Positions 8,521 to 17,950 of a DNA stretch of 64,000 nt are shown here, in pieces (position 1 is the first letter of the stretch; each line of letters opens with the position of its first letter). Below the pieces are notes generated by a model. It saw only the letters and a list, made by a program, of their open reading frames with translations. It made no database searches and had not been told where the DNA came from. A program made the translations under genes and the position numbers. Source of the DNA: Paenibacillus faecis (GTDB taxonomy: Bacteria; Bacillota; Bacilli; Paenibacillales; Paenibacillaceae); assembly GCF_008084145.1 (NCBI RefSeq), contig NZ_VSDO01000004.1, positions 186,001 through 250,000 of the forward strand, in the 5' to 3' direction.

Positions 8521-8908
8521 GGTCGAGCGAGCTTCGCGGACGTCAAAGAACTTTAGGGGAGGCTACTTGTCGTTTGCACGGGTTGGCTAACGTCCGAGAA
8601 ATCTTTCCTTACCGACTTAGTGTAGAACGTGGAAAAAGATTCAGTTAATCTTGACTGGAAAATAGGGGGACCTCTTTAACTTGGTTTAAAGCACAATGCG
8701 AATAAAAAAAGAAGTCCAATGTCTAAAAGGCGTTGGATTTCTCGATAAATATGAAAAGAAAGATTTAACCATTCTCCATGGTTCAGTCTCTAGTAACTGG
8801 GATTAGAGAAATTTCTCGAATATTGTTTGAGTTCAGAGGAAAATCCTAGAAAACTGTCGAAGTCTATCGTATGGTCGTAATTAAATAAAAAGAGAAAGAG
8901 GATATTTT
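8521..8908. other. Intergenic, no gene seen
   Basis: No open frame with a start and ribosome binding site was found on either strand. The sequence becomes AT-rich towards the ParA gene and must hold its promoter, but I could not pick out a convincing -35/-10 pair. Confidence 0.4.
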
Positions 8909-9772
8909 ATGGATAAAAGAGGTTCAGTTATCTCATTCTTAAATATGAAGGGCGGGGTAGGTAAAACAACTCTTTGTAAAGAGATGGCGCTTTTTCTATC
9001 TGAATTTGGTGAAGATAAGAAAAAAATATTAGTAATTGATATAGATCCGCAATCTAACTGTACACAATCCTTTTTTGAAAAATATAACATTATGCAAATA
9101 GATGATTCTCTATTTGAAAAAGATAAACTTCCTTCAATTAGCAAAGTCTTCTCAAGTTCAGTTACTAGGCAATCGAACCTTGATGAGGTTATTATTAAAC
9201 TAACGGATACGCTTCATCTGCTTCCGGGAGATTTAGACACTGTTTTTATGGAACGTGAAACCTCTACAGGTGCAGCAGAACAGAAATTGTTAAATTTCAT
9301 TTTAGAAAACAAACTTAAGGAAAAGTATGACTACATATTTATTGACTGTCCTCCGACTTATTCATTTTATACAGTTTCAGCTTTATTAAGTTCAGATTAT
9401 TATTTTGTTCCTGTTAAGCCGGACGCATATTCAGTTTTAGGGCTAGATTTATTAGAACGAGTAGTACGAGAGTTGAAAAACGGATACCGCATCTTCTTTC
9501 AGCAAAAGCCAATTACAAATTTAGGTGTAATATTTACTATGGTAGGTGGTACTTCTATTCAAGGATTTAGACGTAATATTGATTCGATTAAAAAAAGCTT
9601 TGCAGACAAAGATATTTATTTTTTCAGAAATGAGTTCCGCAAAATAGATAGGTTGGCTACTGGTAAACTCTCCACCTTTATAGTTGACAGAGATGATAGC
9701 CTCCTACTTGATGATGTTCGTAGTATATGTATGGAGTTTGAGGAAAGAGTGGTGGGGTTGGGTGAGAGTTAA
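8909..9772 (+). CDS. ParA/Soj-family ATPase, first gene of a three-gene cassette
   Basis: A protein of 287 residues with the deviant Walker A motif KGGVGKTT (residues 14-21), the VIDIDPQSNCTQSFF switch I segment, and FIDCPPTYSFYTVSAL (Walker B/switch II). These define the ParA/MinD ATPases, which dimerise on ATP and move DNA or protein cargo. AAAGAGG precedes ATG 8909. No ParB-like gene or centromere-type repeat follows; instead two small uncharacterised genes overlap or abut it. The cassette is markedly AT-rich compared with its flanks, suggesting transfer. Its place between a CRISPR locus and an McrBC-like pair suggests defence or mobile-element upkeep rather than chromosome segregation. 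Confidence 0.85.
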   Translation: MDKRGSVISFLNMKGGVGKTTLCKEMALFLSEFGEDKKKILVIDIDPQSNCTQSFFEKYNIMQIDDSLFEKDKLPSISKVFSSSVTRQSNLDEVIIKLTDTLHLLPGDLDTVFMERETSTGAAEQKLLNFILENKLKEKYDYIFIDCPPTYSFYTVSALLSSDYYFVPVKPDAYSVLGLDLLERVVRELKNGYRIFFQQKPITNLGVIFTMVGGTSIQGFRRNIDSIKKSFADKDIYFFRNEFRKIDRLATGKLSTFIVDRDDSLLLDDVRSICMEFEERVVGLGES

Positions 9773-10175
9773 TGAAGAAATTATTTATAAGAAAATTGAT
9801 GGCCTGAGACGGATAAAGAATCCCGAGTTGATAAGGTTTGAGCTATTTTCTATTTTAACGTCGCTCCTTCTTTCAAAAAACGAGTTTAAAAACAATACAG
9901 AGATTGTTTCATTTTTATCTAGTTTAAATATAGAGTTTAAAGAATATGTATTTAAAAGTCGTACATTAATATTAGCCAGAGTATTAAGGACCGTTGAAAA
10001 TCTAGATGAGAGTGCGCTTGAGTTGTATACAAATATACTAGAAAATATGCTAAAAAGAAAAATTGAGAAATTTGAAGAAGAGAAGAGTAAGGAAATAAAG
10101 CAACAAACTGATAAGAGCAGATCAATCAATTACTTTGAAGAAATATTAAAAAAATATTCAAGAAATAGGGACTAA
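9762..10175 (+). CDS. Small helical protein, second gene of the ParA cassette
   Basis: A protein of 137 residues, not recognised. The reading frame continues upstream inside parA, but the only reasonable start is GTG 9762, which overlaps the last 11 bases of the ParA gene, with purine-rich sequence upstream. It is rich in Leu, Lys and Glu and appears wholly helical. A charged probable coiled coil, KFEEEKSKEIKQQTDK, precedes the C-terminus, which ends YFEEILKKYSRNRD. A small protein translated in overlap with a ParA ATPase would be expected to be its partner or adaptor; that is inference. Confidence 0.65.
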   Translation: MRVNEEIIYKKIDGLRRIKNPELIRFELFSILTSLLLSKNEFKNNTEIVSFLSSLNIEFKEYVFKSRTLILARVLRTVENLDESALELYTNILENMLKRKIEKFEEEKSKEIKQQTDKSRSINYFEEILKKYSRNRD

Positions 10176-10181
10176 AATTTA

Positions 10182-10868
10182 ATGAGAACCAGTCAAGAGA
10201 AGCAACGTTATATAGATTTTACAAAAAAGTATTTCCCCAATACTTTGTTATTAAAAAATGAGGATATTTTAGGTGTACTATTCTCTAGAGTACATGAGAA
10301 TTCAGTTGTTACATCTATATTTGAAAAGTATATAACTTGCAATAAGGTCGCAAATGAGTTTTTAATATATTACAGAAAGAACTTTAACAAACTTCTTGTA
10401 ACCTACCCTTTAAATGAGGCTCAAGCAATATATTCTAATGTTCGCTTAATAACAGAGAGTCTCTTGAAATTTTTATTCTCAATTAATAACCCTCTAGACG
10501 TGGAAATAGTTAAGAAGACTAAGTTTAGAACTTTAAAAGAAGAGTTGATAAAGACAGGATTGAATCAAAGTGCTTTAAATGTATTGTTTTCTTTATATGG
10601 ACGGTACTCCAATTATATTCATGATAAAGAAGACGCTGACTCAAAGAATATAGATTTTTTAGAAATTTTAATCACAACTAAAAATAAGTATCTCACAGGC
10701 ATTGTTGACGATTTAATTTTACTATTAGATAGTTATTATGCTTTAGTGTGTATTACTTTTCAAATAACACCAAGTCACTTTTCAGCTTCTGATAATTTAA
10801 GGTTGATTCATAACTTGTCTTCAAAACGATACAAAAAATTTTGTGATTCTTTATACACTAGTAGTTAG
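10182..10868 (+). CDS. Uncharacterised HEPN-like protein, third gene of the ParA cassette
   Basis: A protein of 228 residues starting six bases after the previous stop, with weak upstream purines. I do not recognise a named family. It is almost entirely helical, and residues 141-147 read RYSNYIH, an R-x5-H motif of the kind found at HEPN RNase active sites, followed by acidic DKEDAD. A preceding helix (IYSNVRLITESLLKFLF) is also compatible with a HEPN-like bundle. If correct, the protein could be an RNase effector paired with the ParA ATPase. The motif alone is weak evidence and the RNase activity is inference. Confidence 0.6.
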   Translation: MRTSQEKQRYIDFTKKYFPNTLLLKNEDILGVLFSRVHENSVVTSIFEKYITCNKVANEFLIYYRKNFNKLLVTYPLNEAQAIYSNVRLITESLLKFLFSINNPLDVEIVKKTKFRTLKEELIKTGLNQSALNVLFSLYGRYSNYIHDKEDADSKNIDFLEILITTKNKYLTGIVDDLILLLDSYYALVCITFQITPSHFSASDNLRLIHNLSSKRYKKFCDSLYTSS

Positions 10869-11188
10869 AAGGGAGGCGGGAGCCGGATAAAAGAAACCGC
10901 TTCTTTTTAAATTATTTTAAGAAAAAAATTGCAAGCCAACAAAATTTTGAATAAAAAGTAAATGGACCTTACAATGAGGATGAGTATACAATTTCCACAT
11001 AAATTGAATTAATTATCTATATAAGTCACCACTGCTAAAACGGTTCCTACTACCAACTGCCCGTCTTAGATTTCTTAAGAAAATAGAGACATGAAATACG
11101 GACATACGAACAAAAAAATGAAAACACAACTAGGAAAACTCTCTTGCCCTGCTACATAATATACTATCACTATCCCGGAGGACAAAGC
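10869..11188. other. Intergenic region between the ParA cassette and the McrBC-like pair
   Basis: AT-rich, with no open frame of note. AAAAGAA and TTCTTTT at 10889-10895 and 10901-10907 form a weak AT-rich hairpin ending in T, a possible terminator for the ParA cassette. The 3' part must contain the promoter of the mcrB-like gene. Confidence 0.4.
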
Positions 11189-13411
11189 ATGTCACTTCCA
11201 GTCGAACTTTCTTCTATTTTTCGTTCAAAGCAAAAGTCCTACAAAATGGTGCTTGTGCTAGCAATGATTGAGACCTGGCAGGAAACGCACGACAAAATGC
11301 TCGAACTTGATGATGTGGCGAGACGGTTTCTGACCTATTACCAATATAGAGAGACTCAAAATCTTGTTGTGGACCCACCACCGCCGAAGGTTACAGATCG
11401 GTGGGAGTTCATGAATATTCCACAAGTAAAATCCTTACTCGAAACTCCAATAGAAGCGCTTCGTTCGATTGTTGTTAAACAATCGGGTGGGGCCTTTTTG
11501 ACATTTGCGGATTCAGTATGGTCGCAGGGGGAAGAAGTGTTGTCTGAGCTTCAAAATTATGCAAATCGAGAATTAGACTTGTATCATAGTCAGCTTGGAT
11601 CTAAGCAAGGATCGGGCTTCTCTCTTAAAGAAAGCTTAGACCGTATCTTACATACATACCATGAGGCTAAGTCTGAACCCTTTGCTAATCATCCGTTAGG
11701 TGCTCTATTCAGAAGAAAACTACCAGAACAGCTTCGATCGCTTCCTTTTGTTTCTGAGCACATTCGAATTCAAGGATCGGTGGGGAAGGGTAATTGGGCG
11801 GGGGTGCCATGGATAGCACTCATGGATACGCGAATTACGAAGTCAACACAGTACGGGGAATATGTTGTTTATCTATTTGCGGAGGACATGAGCGCGGTTT
11901 ACTTGACTTTTAACCAGGGAGTCACGAAACCAAAAACTGATCTAGGAAAAAGGGAAGGTTATGCTTTCTTAGAACAAAAGGTAATTGAACTAAGAGAAAG
12001 CCTGGATTTTGAGGGTTTTTCTACAGATGAAGATATCCATCTCACTTCAGCCGGTTTGGGTCGTGACTACCAAGTATCTACTGCTGCTTATACGCGGTAT
12101 GATGCGTCTAATATTCCAAGCGACGATCAATTAATTGCAGATTTAGAACAACTGATGACGACTTATAAGGAGTACGTCGATCGGAAGCTCCAAACAGATC
12201 AGGTAGATGATCCAGAATACCCTGTGGAAACGGCGGAAGAGATCATGGATGATGAGGTAGTTCGCGAGCGTCTTGATAGTATCAAAACGTACATTAAACA
12301 TAAAGGTTTCGCATACCCACCCGGATTAATCGAAAACTTCTACCTCTCCCTCAAAACCAAACCTTTCGTCATCCTAGCGGGCGTGTCGGGAACAGGGAAA
12401 ACGAAGCTGATCAAGCTTTTTGCTGAGGCGATGGGAGCCACTGCACAGAATGGTCAGTTTACGCTGATCCCTGTCCGTCCAGACTGGAGCGATCCATCCG
12501 ACCTGATCGGTTATAGTGATTTGTCGGGCAAATTCCGTCCAGGCCGCGTTACCGAAGTGTTGCTGGAGGCGTCCCAAAACTCGAGCAAACCCTACTTCAT
12601 CTGCCTTGATGAAATGAACTTAGCTCGAGTGGAGCACTACTTCAGCGATATCCTCAGTATTCTGGAGACACAGGAATGGAAGGATGGTCGTATTACAACT
12701 GCTCCAATCATTCACGGCAATTCACTTGTGCAGGATGAGGATCAGGCGGTGTACGGCAATTTGTCGATTCCTGAAAATGTGTATTTGATCGGAACGGTCA
12801 ATATGGACGAGACGACACATCCTTTTAGCAAAAAGGTGCTTGACCGGGCGAATACGATAGAATTCAATGATATCTTTTTAGCTCAATTTCCTGATGAGGA
12901 CCCAGATTCAGAGCTAAGTCCAGAGCCTACTTCAAATCAGTTCCTAAGAAGCGATTATCTCCAACTTGTCGATGCCTATCATGCCGAATCGAAGGCACTC
13001 ATCACGAAGACAACGGATGTACTAGTGCAAATCAATCGTATTCTAGAGGAGATCCATGCCCATGTCGGGTTTCGGATTCGGGATGCGGTATGTTTTTATA
13101 TGCTCTATAATGAGCGGTTCGGGTTATTTTCAGAAGAAGAGGCGTTTGATCATCAGTTGCTTCAAAAAATACTGCCACGCATTCAAGGCAGCAGCACATC
13201 CATCCGGAGGGTTCTCCTGAATTTGATGCGGGAGTGTGTGGGCTCCTCTTTTATCGTCAATGACTATATGGAGGATGTAGCTTTATTGTTCGAGGGCCGC
13301 AAGCTCAGTGATCTGTTAAATCAGGCCAAGTATCCGCTGAGTGCAAGGAAAATCGCTTCGATGTTACGGAGGCTTGAAGAAGATGGATTCACCTCTTACT
13401 GGTTATCGTAA
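11189..13411 (+). CDS. McrB-like AAA NTPase with N-terminal DUF3578 domain
   Basis: A protein of 740 residues. McrB-type proteins form a nucleotide-driven motor that recognises modified DNA through the N-terminal domain and activates an McrC-type nuclease. The N-terminal half, with GNWAGVPWIALMDTRITKST and YGEYVVYLFAEDMSAVYLTF, resembles the DUF3578/MrcB N-terminal domain. The AAA_5 domain has Walker A GVSGTGKTK (from about residue 398), Walker B FICLDEMNLARVEHYF and sensor/arginine region GTVNMDETTHPFSKKVLDRA. An in-frame start at 11144 is rejected because CCCGGAGGAC lies just before ATG 11189. The 3' end overlaps the nuclease gene by 29 bases. Confidence 0.88.
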   Translation: MSLPVELSSIFRSKQKSYKMVLVLAMIETWQETHDKMLELDDVARRFLTYYQYRETQNLVVDPPPPKVTDRWEFMNIPQVKSLLETPIEALRSIVVKQSGGAFLTFADSVWSQGEEVLSELQNYANRELDLYHSQLGSKQGSGFSLKESLDRILHTYHEAKSEPFANHPLGALFRRKLPEQLRSLPFVSEHIRIQGSVGKGNWAGVPWIALMDTRITKSTQYGEYVVYLFAEDMSAVYLTFNQGVTKPKTDLGKREGYAFLEQKVIELRESLDFEGFSTDEDIHLTSAGLGRDYQVSTAAYTRYDASNIPSDDQLIADLEQLMTTYKEYVDRKLQTDQVDDPEYPVETAEEIMDDEVVRERLDSIKTYIKHKGFAYPPGLIENFYLSLKTKPFVILAGVSGTGKTKLIKLFAEAMGATAQNGQFTLIPVRPDWSDPSDLIGYSDLSGKFRPGRVTEVLLEASQNSSKPYFICLDEMNLARVEHYFSDILSILETQEWKDGRITTAPIIHGNSLVQDEDQAVYGNLSIPENVYLIGTVNMDETTHPFSKKVLDRANTIEFNDIFLAQFPDEDPDSELSPEPTSNQFLRSDYLQLVDAYHAESKALITKTTDVLVQINRILEEIHAHVGFRIRDAVCFYMLYNERFGLFSEEEAFDHQLLQKILPRIQGSSTSIRRVLLNLMRECVGSSFIVNDYMEDVALLFEGRKLSDLLNQAKYPLSARKIASMLRRLEEDGFTSYWLS

Positions 13412-15758
13412 TGCACCGGTTGAGCTGTTGCGAATCGAGAGCAATCTTTTTAATTTATATATTCAAGGGAAGCCGTTTCATCCGACCGTTGAGACTTTGC
13501 AGCTCCATCGTCAGGAGGGGGATGTGTGGGCGGATGCCCATTTTCATGTTGAGGTCCCCGCTTCTAGGGTAGAGATTCGTTCAGTTCAAGTGTTTTCTCA
13601 CCAGACGATGGGCCTCCAAGCATGGAATCATGGCGATCAGGCAGAGCCCATGTTTTATGAAACGCAAAGCTATGAACTCGTCGTGGAAAAGAAGCAGGAT
13701 CTACCGATTGTCTTTTTTCATGAGAATCTTCACCTTCGGCAGGCTGTAAAACCCTTGGGCAATAGGATTTTGTCGGGTGTGCTTAACTTTCAAAACGAAG
13801 TAGGCTTGACGGAACTTGAGCTTCGCCTGCATGGGGAGGTAATCTTTAAGCTCCAACTGGAAGTGTTTCCGTCAAAAATGGACTATAAGCACGATTATGA
13901 AGTGATTTTGCGGGAGGTTAATGAGCAGATTTATAATCTGTCTTTTGACTTTCTTCGCAAGACGTTTCACTTAACGGGATTAAGGGAGACTCGGCATCAG
14001 AGTGTGACGGAGTTTTTTACGATATTGCAGCAGGTTTTTGGGCAGCTAACCCAAGGCATTGATCGCATCAAAAATGCACCTCACTACAAAATGCGACGCG
14101 AATCTCATCTTGTGGAAGCGTCGAGGGCGAAGCAGGTAGGGAAGGAGAATATTGCTTTTTTGCGCAAAAGGCCGGAGCTTTTTGTTCCGGGGCAGCAGCA
14201 ACCTACCCATGTGCTTGAAACCAGACGATATATGGACTTTGATACGACGGAAAATCGGTTTATTCGCTGGGCATTGCTACGCATCACCTCGAAGTTAAAG
14301 GAACTCAGAACGAACGTAGCGAAGAAGGGGAGTCCAGATCCCGTATTACTAAAAAAAGTTGACGTGATGAGTTCGCAGTTACAGCGGCTTTTGCAGCAGG
14401 ACTTTTTACAAGTGGGGGATATGAGGCAGGTTTCGTTGACGCTCGTCTTGCAGATGGCTCCAGGTTACCGGGAGGTATATCGGATTTATCTTTTGCTGAT
14501 GAAGGGCCTATCCATTCAAGGGGATTTGTTCCGGTTATCTATGAAGGACTTGGCGCAGTTGTATGAGTACTGGTGTTTCCTGAAAATCCACGAGTTAATG
14601 CAGCGAAAATATGAGCTGGTTAGCCAGGATTTGATTAAGGTGGATCGTAATGGTCTTTTTGTGACGCTGGAGCGTGGGCAGAAGGCGAAGATCGTTTATC
14701 GAAATTCGCGGAATGGCGAGGTTTTTACTCTCTACTATAATTCCTTGCCTAAGGGAGACACCACTTCTACGTTGGCGCAGAGGCCGGATAATGTGCTGAC
14801 GTTGAAAAAGAATGACGCGGCGATCGAGTATAAGTATATTTTTGATGCAAAATACCGCTTAAATCCTGCTTATGAAGGGACCCCTTACTGGAGGAAATAT
14901 CAACAGCCTGGGCCAGAGGAAGAGGATATTAACACGATGCATCGGTATCGGGATGCGATTGTGTACAAGGATCAGCGGAACGGGGAGTTCGAGCGGAGTA
15001 TGTTTGGAGCGTATGTGCTTTTTCCGTATCCGGATGAGGTGAAATTTAGGGAGCATCCTTTTTATAAAAGCATTCAGCTAGTTAACATTGGGGCGATTCC
15101 GTTTCTGCCGAATGCTACAAATCTCATGGAACAGCTTCTTGACGAGATGATCCAAGACAGCCCGGAAAAAGCCTACGAACGTTCCACCCGCCCCCGCGGG
15201 ACGAAGGAGTATTATTACAACAAGTTTGCCGGCAAAAATGTTCTTGTCGGTTCACTAAGGGGGCCATCCCAACTGGACATGGCTTTGAAGCATCGTTTCT
15301 ACCATATGCCGCTTAAGAATATCGCGGACCACAAGCTTCTCACCCAAATCGAATACATCGCGATGTGTCAGTCGCGCAAAAAGTTTCAAGGACAAGGGGA
15401 CACGGGGATCCAGTGGTTCGGCCGGGTTCAGGATTGGAAGGTAGTTCGGAGACGAGAGATCACGGAGCGACCCGCTCGCCCCGGAACGGAAGAGGAGCTT
15501 TATGTTAAATTTACGATTGAACGTTGGGATCGTCGGGACAAGCCTATTGCTCTAGGAGGACAAGGGATCTATACCTGTCTGTATACAAGCAAGTACATGT
15601 TTGATCGGGCTAGCGAGATTGCGGAGCTGAAGCTGGAGAATGAGGAAGATCTGAGGCAATGGCGCGAAGCTCGCAGAATCGGCAAGGTCAAAGTGCGGCT
15701 CGATCATGAGAATGTGGATTTGGCGGAATCGGTGGTGGAGATTCGGGTGGAGGAGTAG
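13383..15758 (+). CDS. McrC-like DUF2357 protein with PD-(D/E)xK nuclease domain
   Basis: A protein of 791 residues and the likely nuclease partner of the preceding McrB-like ATPase. The N-terminal ~450 residues fit DUF2357 (LAQLYEYWCFLKIHEL is typical of this family). A PD-(D/E)xK core follows: IEYKYIFDAKYRL near residue 485 supplies the D-x-K signature. The C-terminal ~100 residues form an extra domain of unknown role. ATG 13383 is preceded by CGGAGG at 13367-13372 and lies inside the mcrB-like gene, so the two are co-translated. The pair amounts to a two-gene modification-dependent (type IV-like) restriction system; the recognised modification cannot be read from sequence. Confidence 0.82.
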   Translation: MDSPLTGYRNAPVELLRIESNLFNLYIQGKPFHPTVETLQLHRQEGDVWADAHFHVEVPASRVEIRSVQVFSHQTMGLQAWNHGDQAEPMFYETQSYELVVEKKQDLPIVFFHENLHLRQAVKPLGNRILSGVLNFQNEVGLTELELRLHGEVIFKLQLEVFPSKMDYKHDYEVILREVNEQIYNLSFDFLRKTFHLTGLRETRHQSVTEFFTILQQVFGQLTQGIDRIKNAPHYKMRRESHLVEASRAKQVGKENIAFLRKRPELFVPGQQQPTHVLETRRYMDFDTTENRFIRWALLRITSKLKELRTNVAKKGSPDPVLLKKVDVMSSQLQRLLQQDFLQVGDMRQVSLTLVLQMAPGYREVYRIYLLLMKGLSIQGDLFRLSMKDLAQLYEYWCFLKIHELMQRKYELVSQDLIKVDRNGLFVTLERGQKAKIVYRNSRNGEVFTLYYNSLPKGDTTSTLAQRPDNVLTLKKNDAAIEYKYIFDAKYRLNPAYEGTPYWRKYQQPGPEEEDINTMHRYRDAIVYKDQRNGEFERSMFGAYVLFPYPDEVKFREHPFYKSIQLVNIGAIPFLPNATNLMEQLLDEMIQDSPEKAYERSTRPRGTKEYYYNKFAGKNVLVGSLRGPSQLDMALKHRFYHMPLKNIADHKLLTQIEYIAMCQSRKKFQGQGDTGIQWFGRVQDWKVVRRREITERPARPGTEEELYVKFTIERWDRRDKPIALGGQGIYTCLYTSKYMFDRASEIAELKLENEEDLRQWREARRIGKVKVRLDHENVDLAESVVEIRVEE

Positions 15759-15790
15759 GGGGGCTCGGCCCTATTTTAAATTCTAAAAAT

Positions 15791-15818
15791 GTCTCCCAAG
15801 TTTTTGGGGGACTTTTTT
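15791..15818 (+). terminator. Terminator of the McrBC-like operon
   Basis: GTCTCCC and GGGGGAC pair (one G-T) around AAG and a T run, followed by six T. Confidence 0.85.
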
Positions 15819-15957
15819 AGCAGCGAGCGATAGAAATTACTGTAATGAAAAGGTATAATATGGATTGGCAGCGAGCATAAATAATACTCCTATTATCTTC
15901 GTATGCTCCCATGGAGGAATGGTATGCCGAAATATGTTGAAAAGGGAATGAAGTAGA

Positions 15958-16797
15958 ATGAAAAAGGTTCTCGCAGGAATATTCACTGCAGTGATTCTAT
16001 TTATTACCGCTTTACCTACATATGCGGCAGACCTGCAAATAAAAGTTGACGGTGTTACGATTTCCTCCGATGTGAAGCCCGAAGTAAAGAACAACCGAAC
16101 AATGGTGCCTCTGCGAGTGATCAGTGAAAATTTGGGGGCTAGGGTCAACTGGTCGGATTCGAAAATCGTGCTCACAAAAAGTAAGGTGAAGTTAATCTTG
16201 CAACTGAATAGCAATACAGCAGTGAAAAACGGTGAAACGGTGCTGCTGGATGCCAAACCATATTTAAAGAATCATCGTACGATGGTTACACTTCGTTTTA
16301 TTGCAGAAGTGTTTGGCTGCAGGGTCAGTCACAGTAACTCTGCAGTAACTATCGAAACCAAGCCTTTAGTCATTGATGGTGTAAAAGTGAAAACATTGCA
16401 AGAAGAAGTACACATGACTATGGGCGGCATAGTAAATCATGTCAATGGAAATGCCTATAATGAAGCAATATATCATGTTTTTGTAGAAAACAAAGGAAAA
16501 AAGGTAGAAGAACCTTCTAATTACTCCTGGGTTCTTAATTACCTCGCAACTGGCGACTACTATAAAGCTGGACAATATGACTTTTTAGACCAAAAAGGGA
16601 ATAGCATAAAGCGTTTTGACATTTATACTAAAGTTCAAACATTTGATGAGGACCAGGATCCCGAGGCTTTAATTTATGAAGCGAATGTAAACCAATGGTA
16701 TATGTTTAACTACAAAGCAACTCTAGAAATTTTACAGTTAATTGATAAAGCCTCACAGAATGGTTTTCTGACCGAGATCAGCAATAATGTTCCATAA
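15958..16797 (+). CDS. Secreted protein with copper-amine-oxidase-like stalk domain, copy 1
   Basis: A protein of 279 residues with a signal peptide (MKKVLAGIFTAVILFITALP, cleavage after TYAA). It is followed by a copper amine oxidase N-terminal-like domain at about residues 25-125: ikVDGVTISSDVKPEVKNNR, TMVPLRVISENLGA and a second half-repeat, TMVTLRFIAEVFGC. Such stalk domains are common in secreted Paenibacillus proteins and do not imply oxidase activity. The C-terminal ~145 residues (KTLQEEVHMTMGG to the end) are not recognised. It lies next to a near-identical paralogue and the two probably arose by tandem duplication. Confidence 0.8.
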   Translation: MKKVLAGIFTAVILFITALPTYAADLQIKVDGVTISSDVKPEVKNNRTMVPLRVISENLGARVNWSDSKIVLTKSKVKLILQLNSNTAVKNGETVLLDAKPYLKNHRTMVTLRFIAEVFGCRVSHSNSAVTIETKPLVIDGVKVKTLQEEVHMTMGGIVNHVNGNAYNEAIYHVFVENKGKKVEEPSNYSWVLNYLATGDYYKAGQYDFLDQKGNSIKRFDIYTKVQTFDEDQDPEALIYEANVNQWYMFNYKATLEILQLIDKASQNGFLTEISNNVP

Positions 16798-16872
16798 AGG
16801 GGACGACAGCTTAATAACCCAAGAAAACGAGGCCGCCAAGAACTTGCCTCCCCAATATCTCCTAAAATCAAC

Positions 16873-16908
16873 AAAGGATGGCCTTTAGATTATTGAAGAC
16901 CATCCTTT
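16873..16908 (+). terminator. Hairpin after stalk protein copy 1
   Basis: AAAGGATGG and CCATCCTTT form a nine-pair stem; the T run after it is short, so termination efficiency is uncertain. The related hairpin also follows copy 2. Confidence 0.5.
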
Positions 16909-17006
16909 ATCCATATCACGCATATGTAGTGCTGTAGTGCAACATTACATCATAGTTTCGTATATAGTTTGGTGAAAAAATATGTTAAAAAAGGAATGAA
17001 AATACT

Positions 17007-17849
17007 ATGAAAAAGCTTCTTGTAGGAATATTCACTGCATGGATTTTATCGATTACTGCATTACCTACACATGCGGCAGACATGAAGATAAAAGTTGACG
17101 GTGTTACTATTTCCTCCGATGTGAAGCCTGAATTTAAGAACAATCGAACAATGGTACCTCTGCGAGTGATCAGTGAGAATTTGGGGGCTAGGGTCAACTG
17201 GTCTGATACAGAAATCGTGCTCAAAAAAAGTAATGTAAATGTAGTCTTGAAATTGAATAGCAATACAGCAATGAAAAATGGTAAAAAGGTGCCGCTTGAT
17301 GCCAAACCCTATCTAAAGAATAATCGCGTGATGGTTCCACTTCGTTTTATTGCAGAGATGTTTGGTTCCAATGTCGGGTATAGCAATTTTGTAGTTACTG
17401 TCGAAAACAAGCCATTAGTCATTGATGGTGTAAAAGTGAAAACATTGCAACATGAATTATACATGACTATGGGCGGCATAGTAAATCGTATCAATGGAAA
17501 TGCCTATAATGAAGCAATATATAATCTTTTTGTAGAAAACAAAGGAAAGAAGGTCGAAGAACCTGCTGTTTACTCCTCGCATGTAGGTCACCTCGCACCT
17601 GGCGACTACTATAAAGCTGGACAGTATGACTTTTTAGACCAAGAAGGGGATAGCATAAAACGTTTTGACATTTATACTAAAGTTCGATCAATGGATGATG
17701 TGGACCAGGTTCGCGAGGTTTTAATTTATGAAGCGAATGTAAACCAATGGTATATGTTTAACGACAAAGCACATCGAGAAATTCTAGAGTTAATTGATAC
17801 AGCCTCAAATAACGGTTTTCTGACCGAGATCAGCAATAATGTTCCATAA
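17007..17849 (+). CDS. Secreted protein with copper-amine-oxidase-like stalk domain, copy 2
   Basis: A protein of 280 residues, a close paralogue of the gene at 15958. It shares the signal peptide layout, the stalk-domain halves (TMVPLRVISENLGARVNWSD and VMVPLRFIAEMFG), the VIDGVKVKTLQ junction and an identical end, NGFLTEISNNVP. Differences are spread through the gene, which argues for an old duplication followed by drift. The C-terminal domain is unrecognised, as in copy 1. No ribosome binding site as clear as in neighbouring genes is seen, only AAGGAATG just upstream of ATG 17007. Confidence 0.8.
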   Translation: MKKLLVGIFTAWILSITALPTHAADMKIKVDGVTISSDVKPEFKNNRTMVPLRVISENLGARVNWSDTEIVLKKSNVNVVLKLNSNTAMKNGKKVPLDAKPYLKNNRVMVPLRFIAEMFGSNVGYSNFVVTVENKPLVIDGVKVKTLQHELYMTMGGIVNRINGNAYNEAIYNLFVENKGKKVEEPAVYSSHVGHLAPGDYYKAGQYDFLDQEGDSIKRFDIYTKVRSMDDVDQVREVLIYEANVNQWYMFNDKAHREILELIDTASNNGFLTEISNNVP

Positions 17850-17950
17850 AGGGGACGACAGCTTAATAACCCATGAAAACGAGGCCGCCAAGAACATGGC
17901 CTCTCCACGATCCCCTAAAACCAACAAAGGATGGTCTTAAAGGATGGTCT

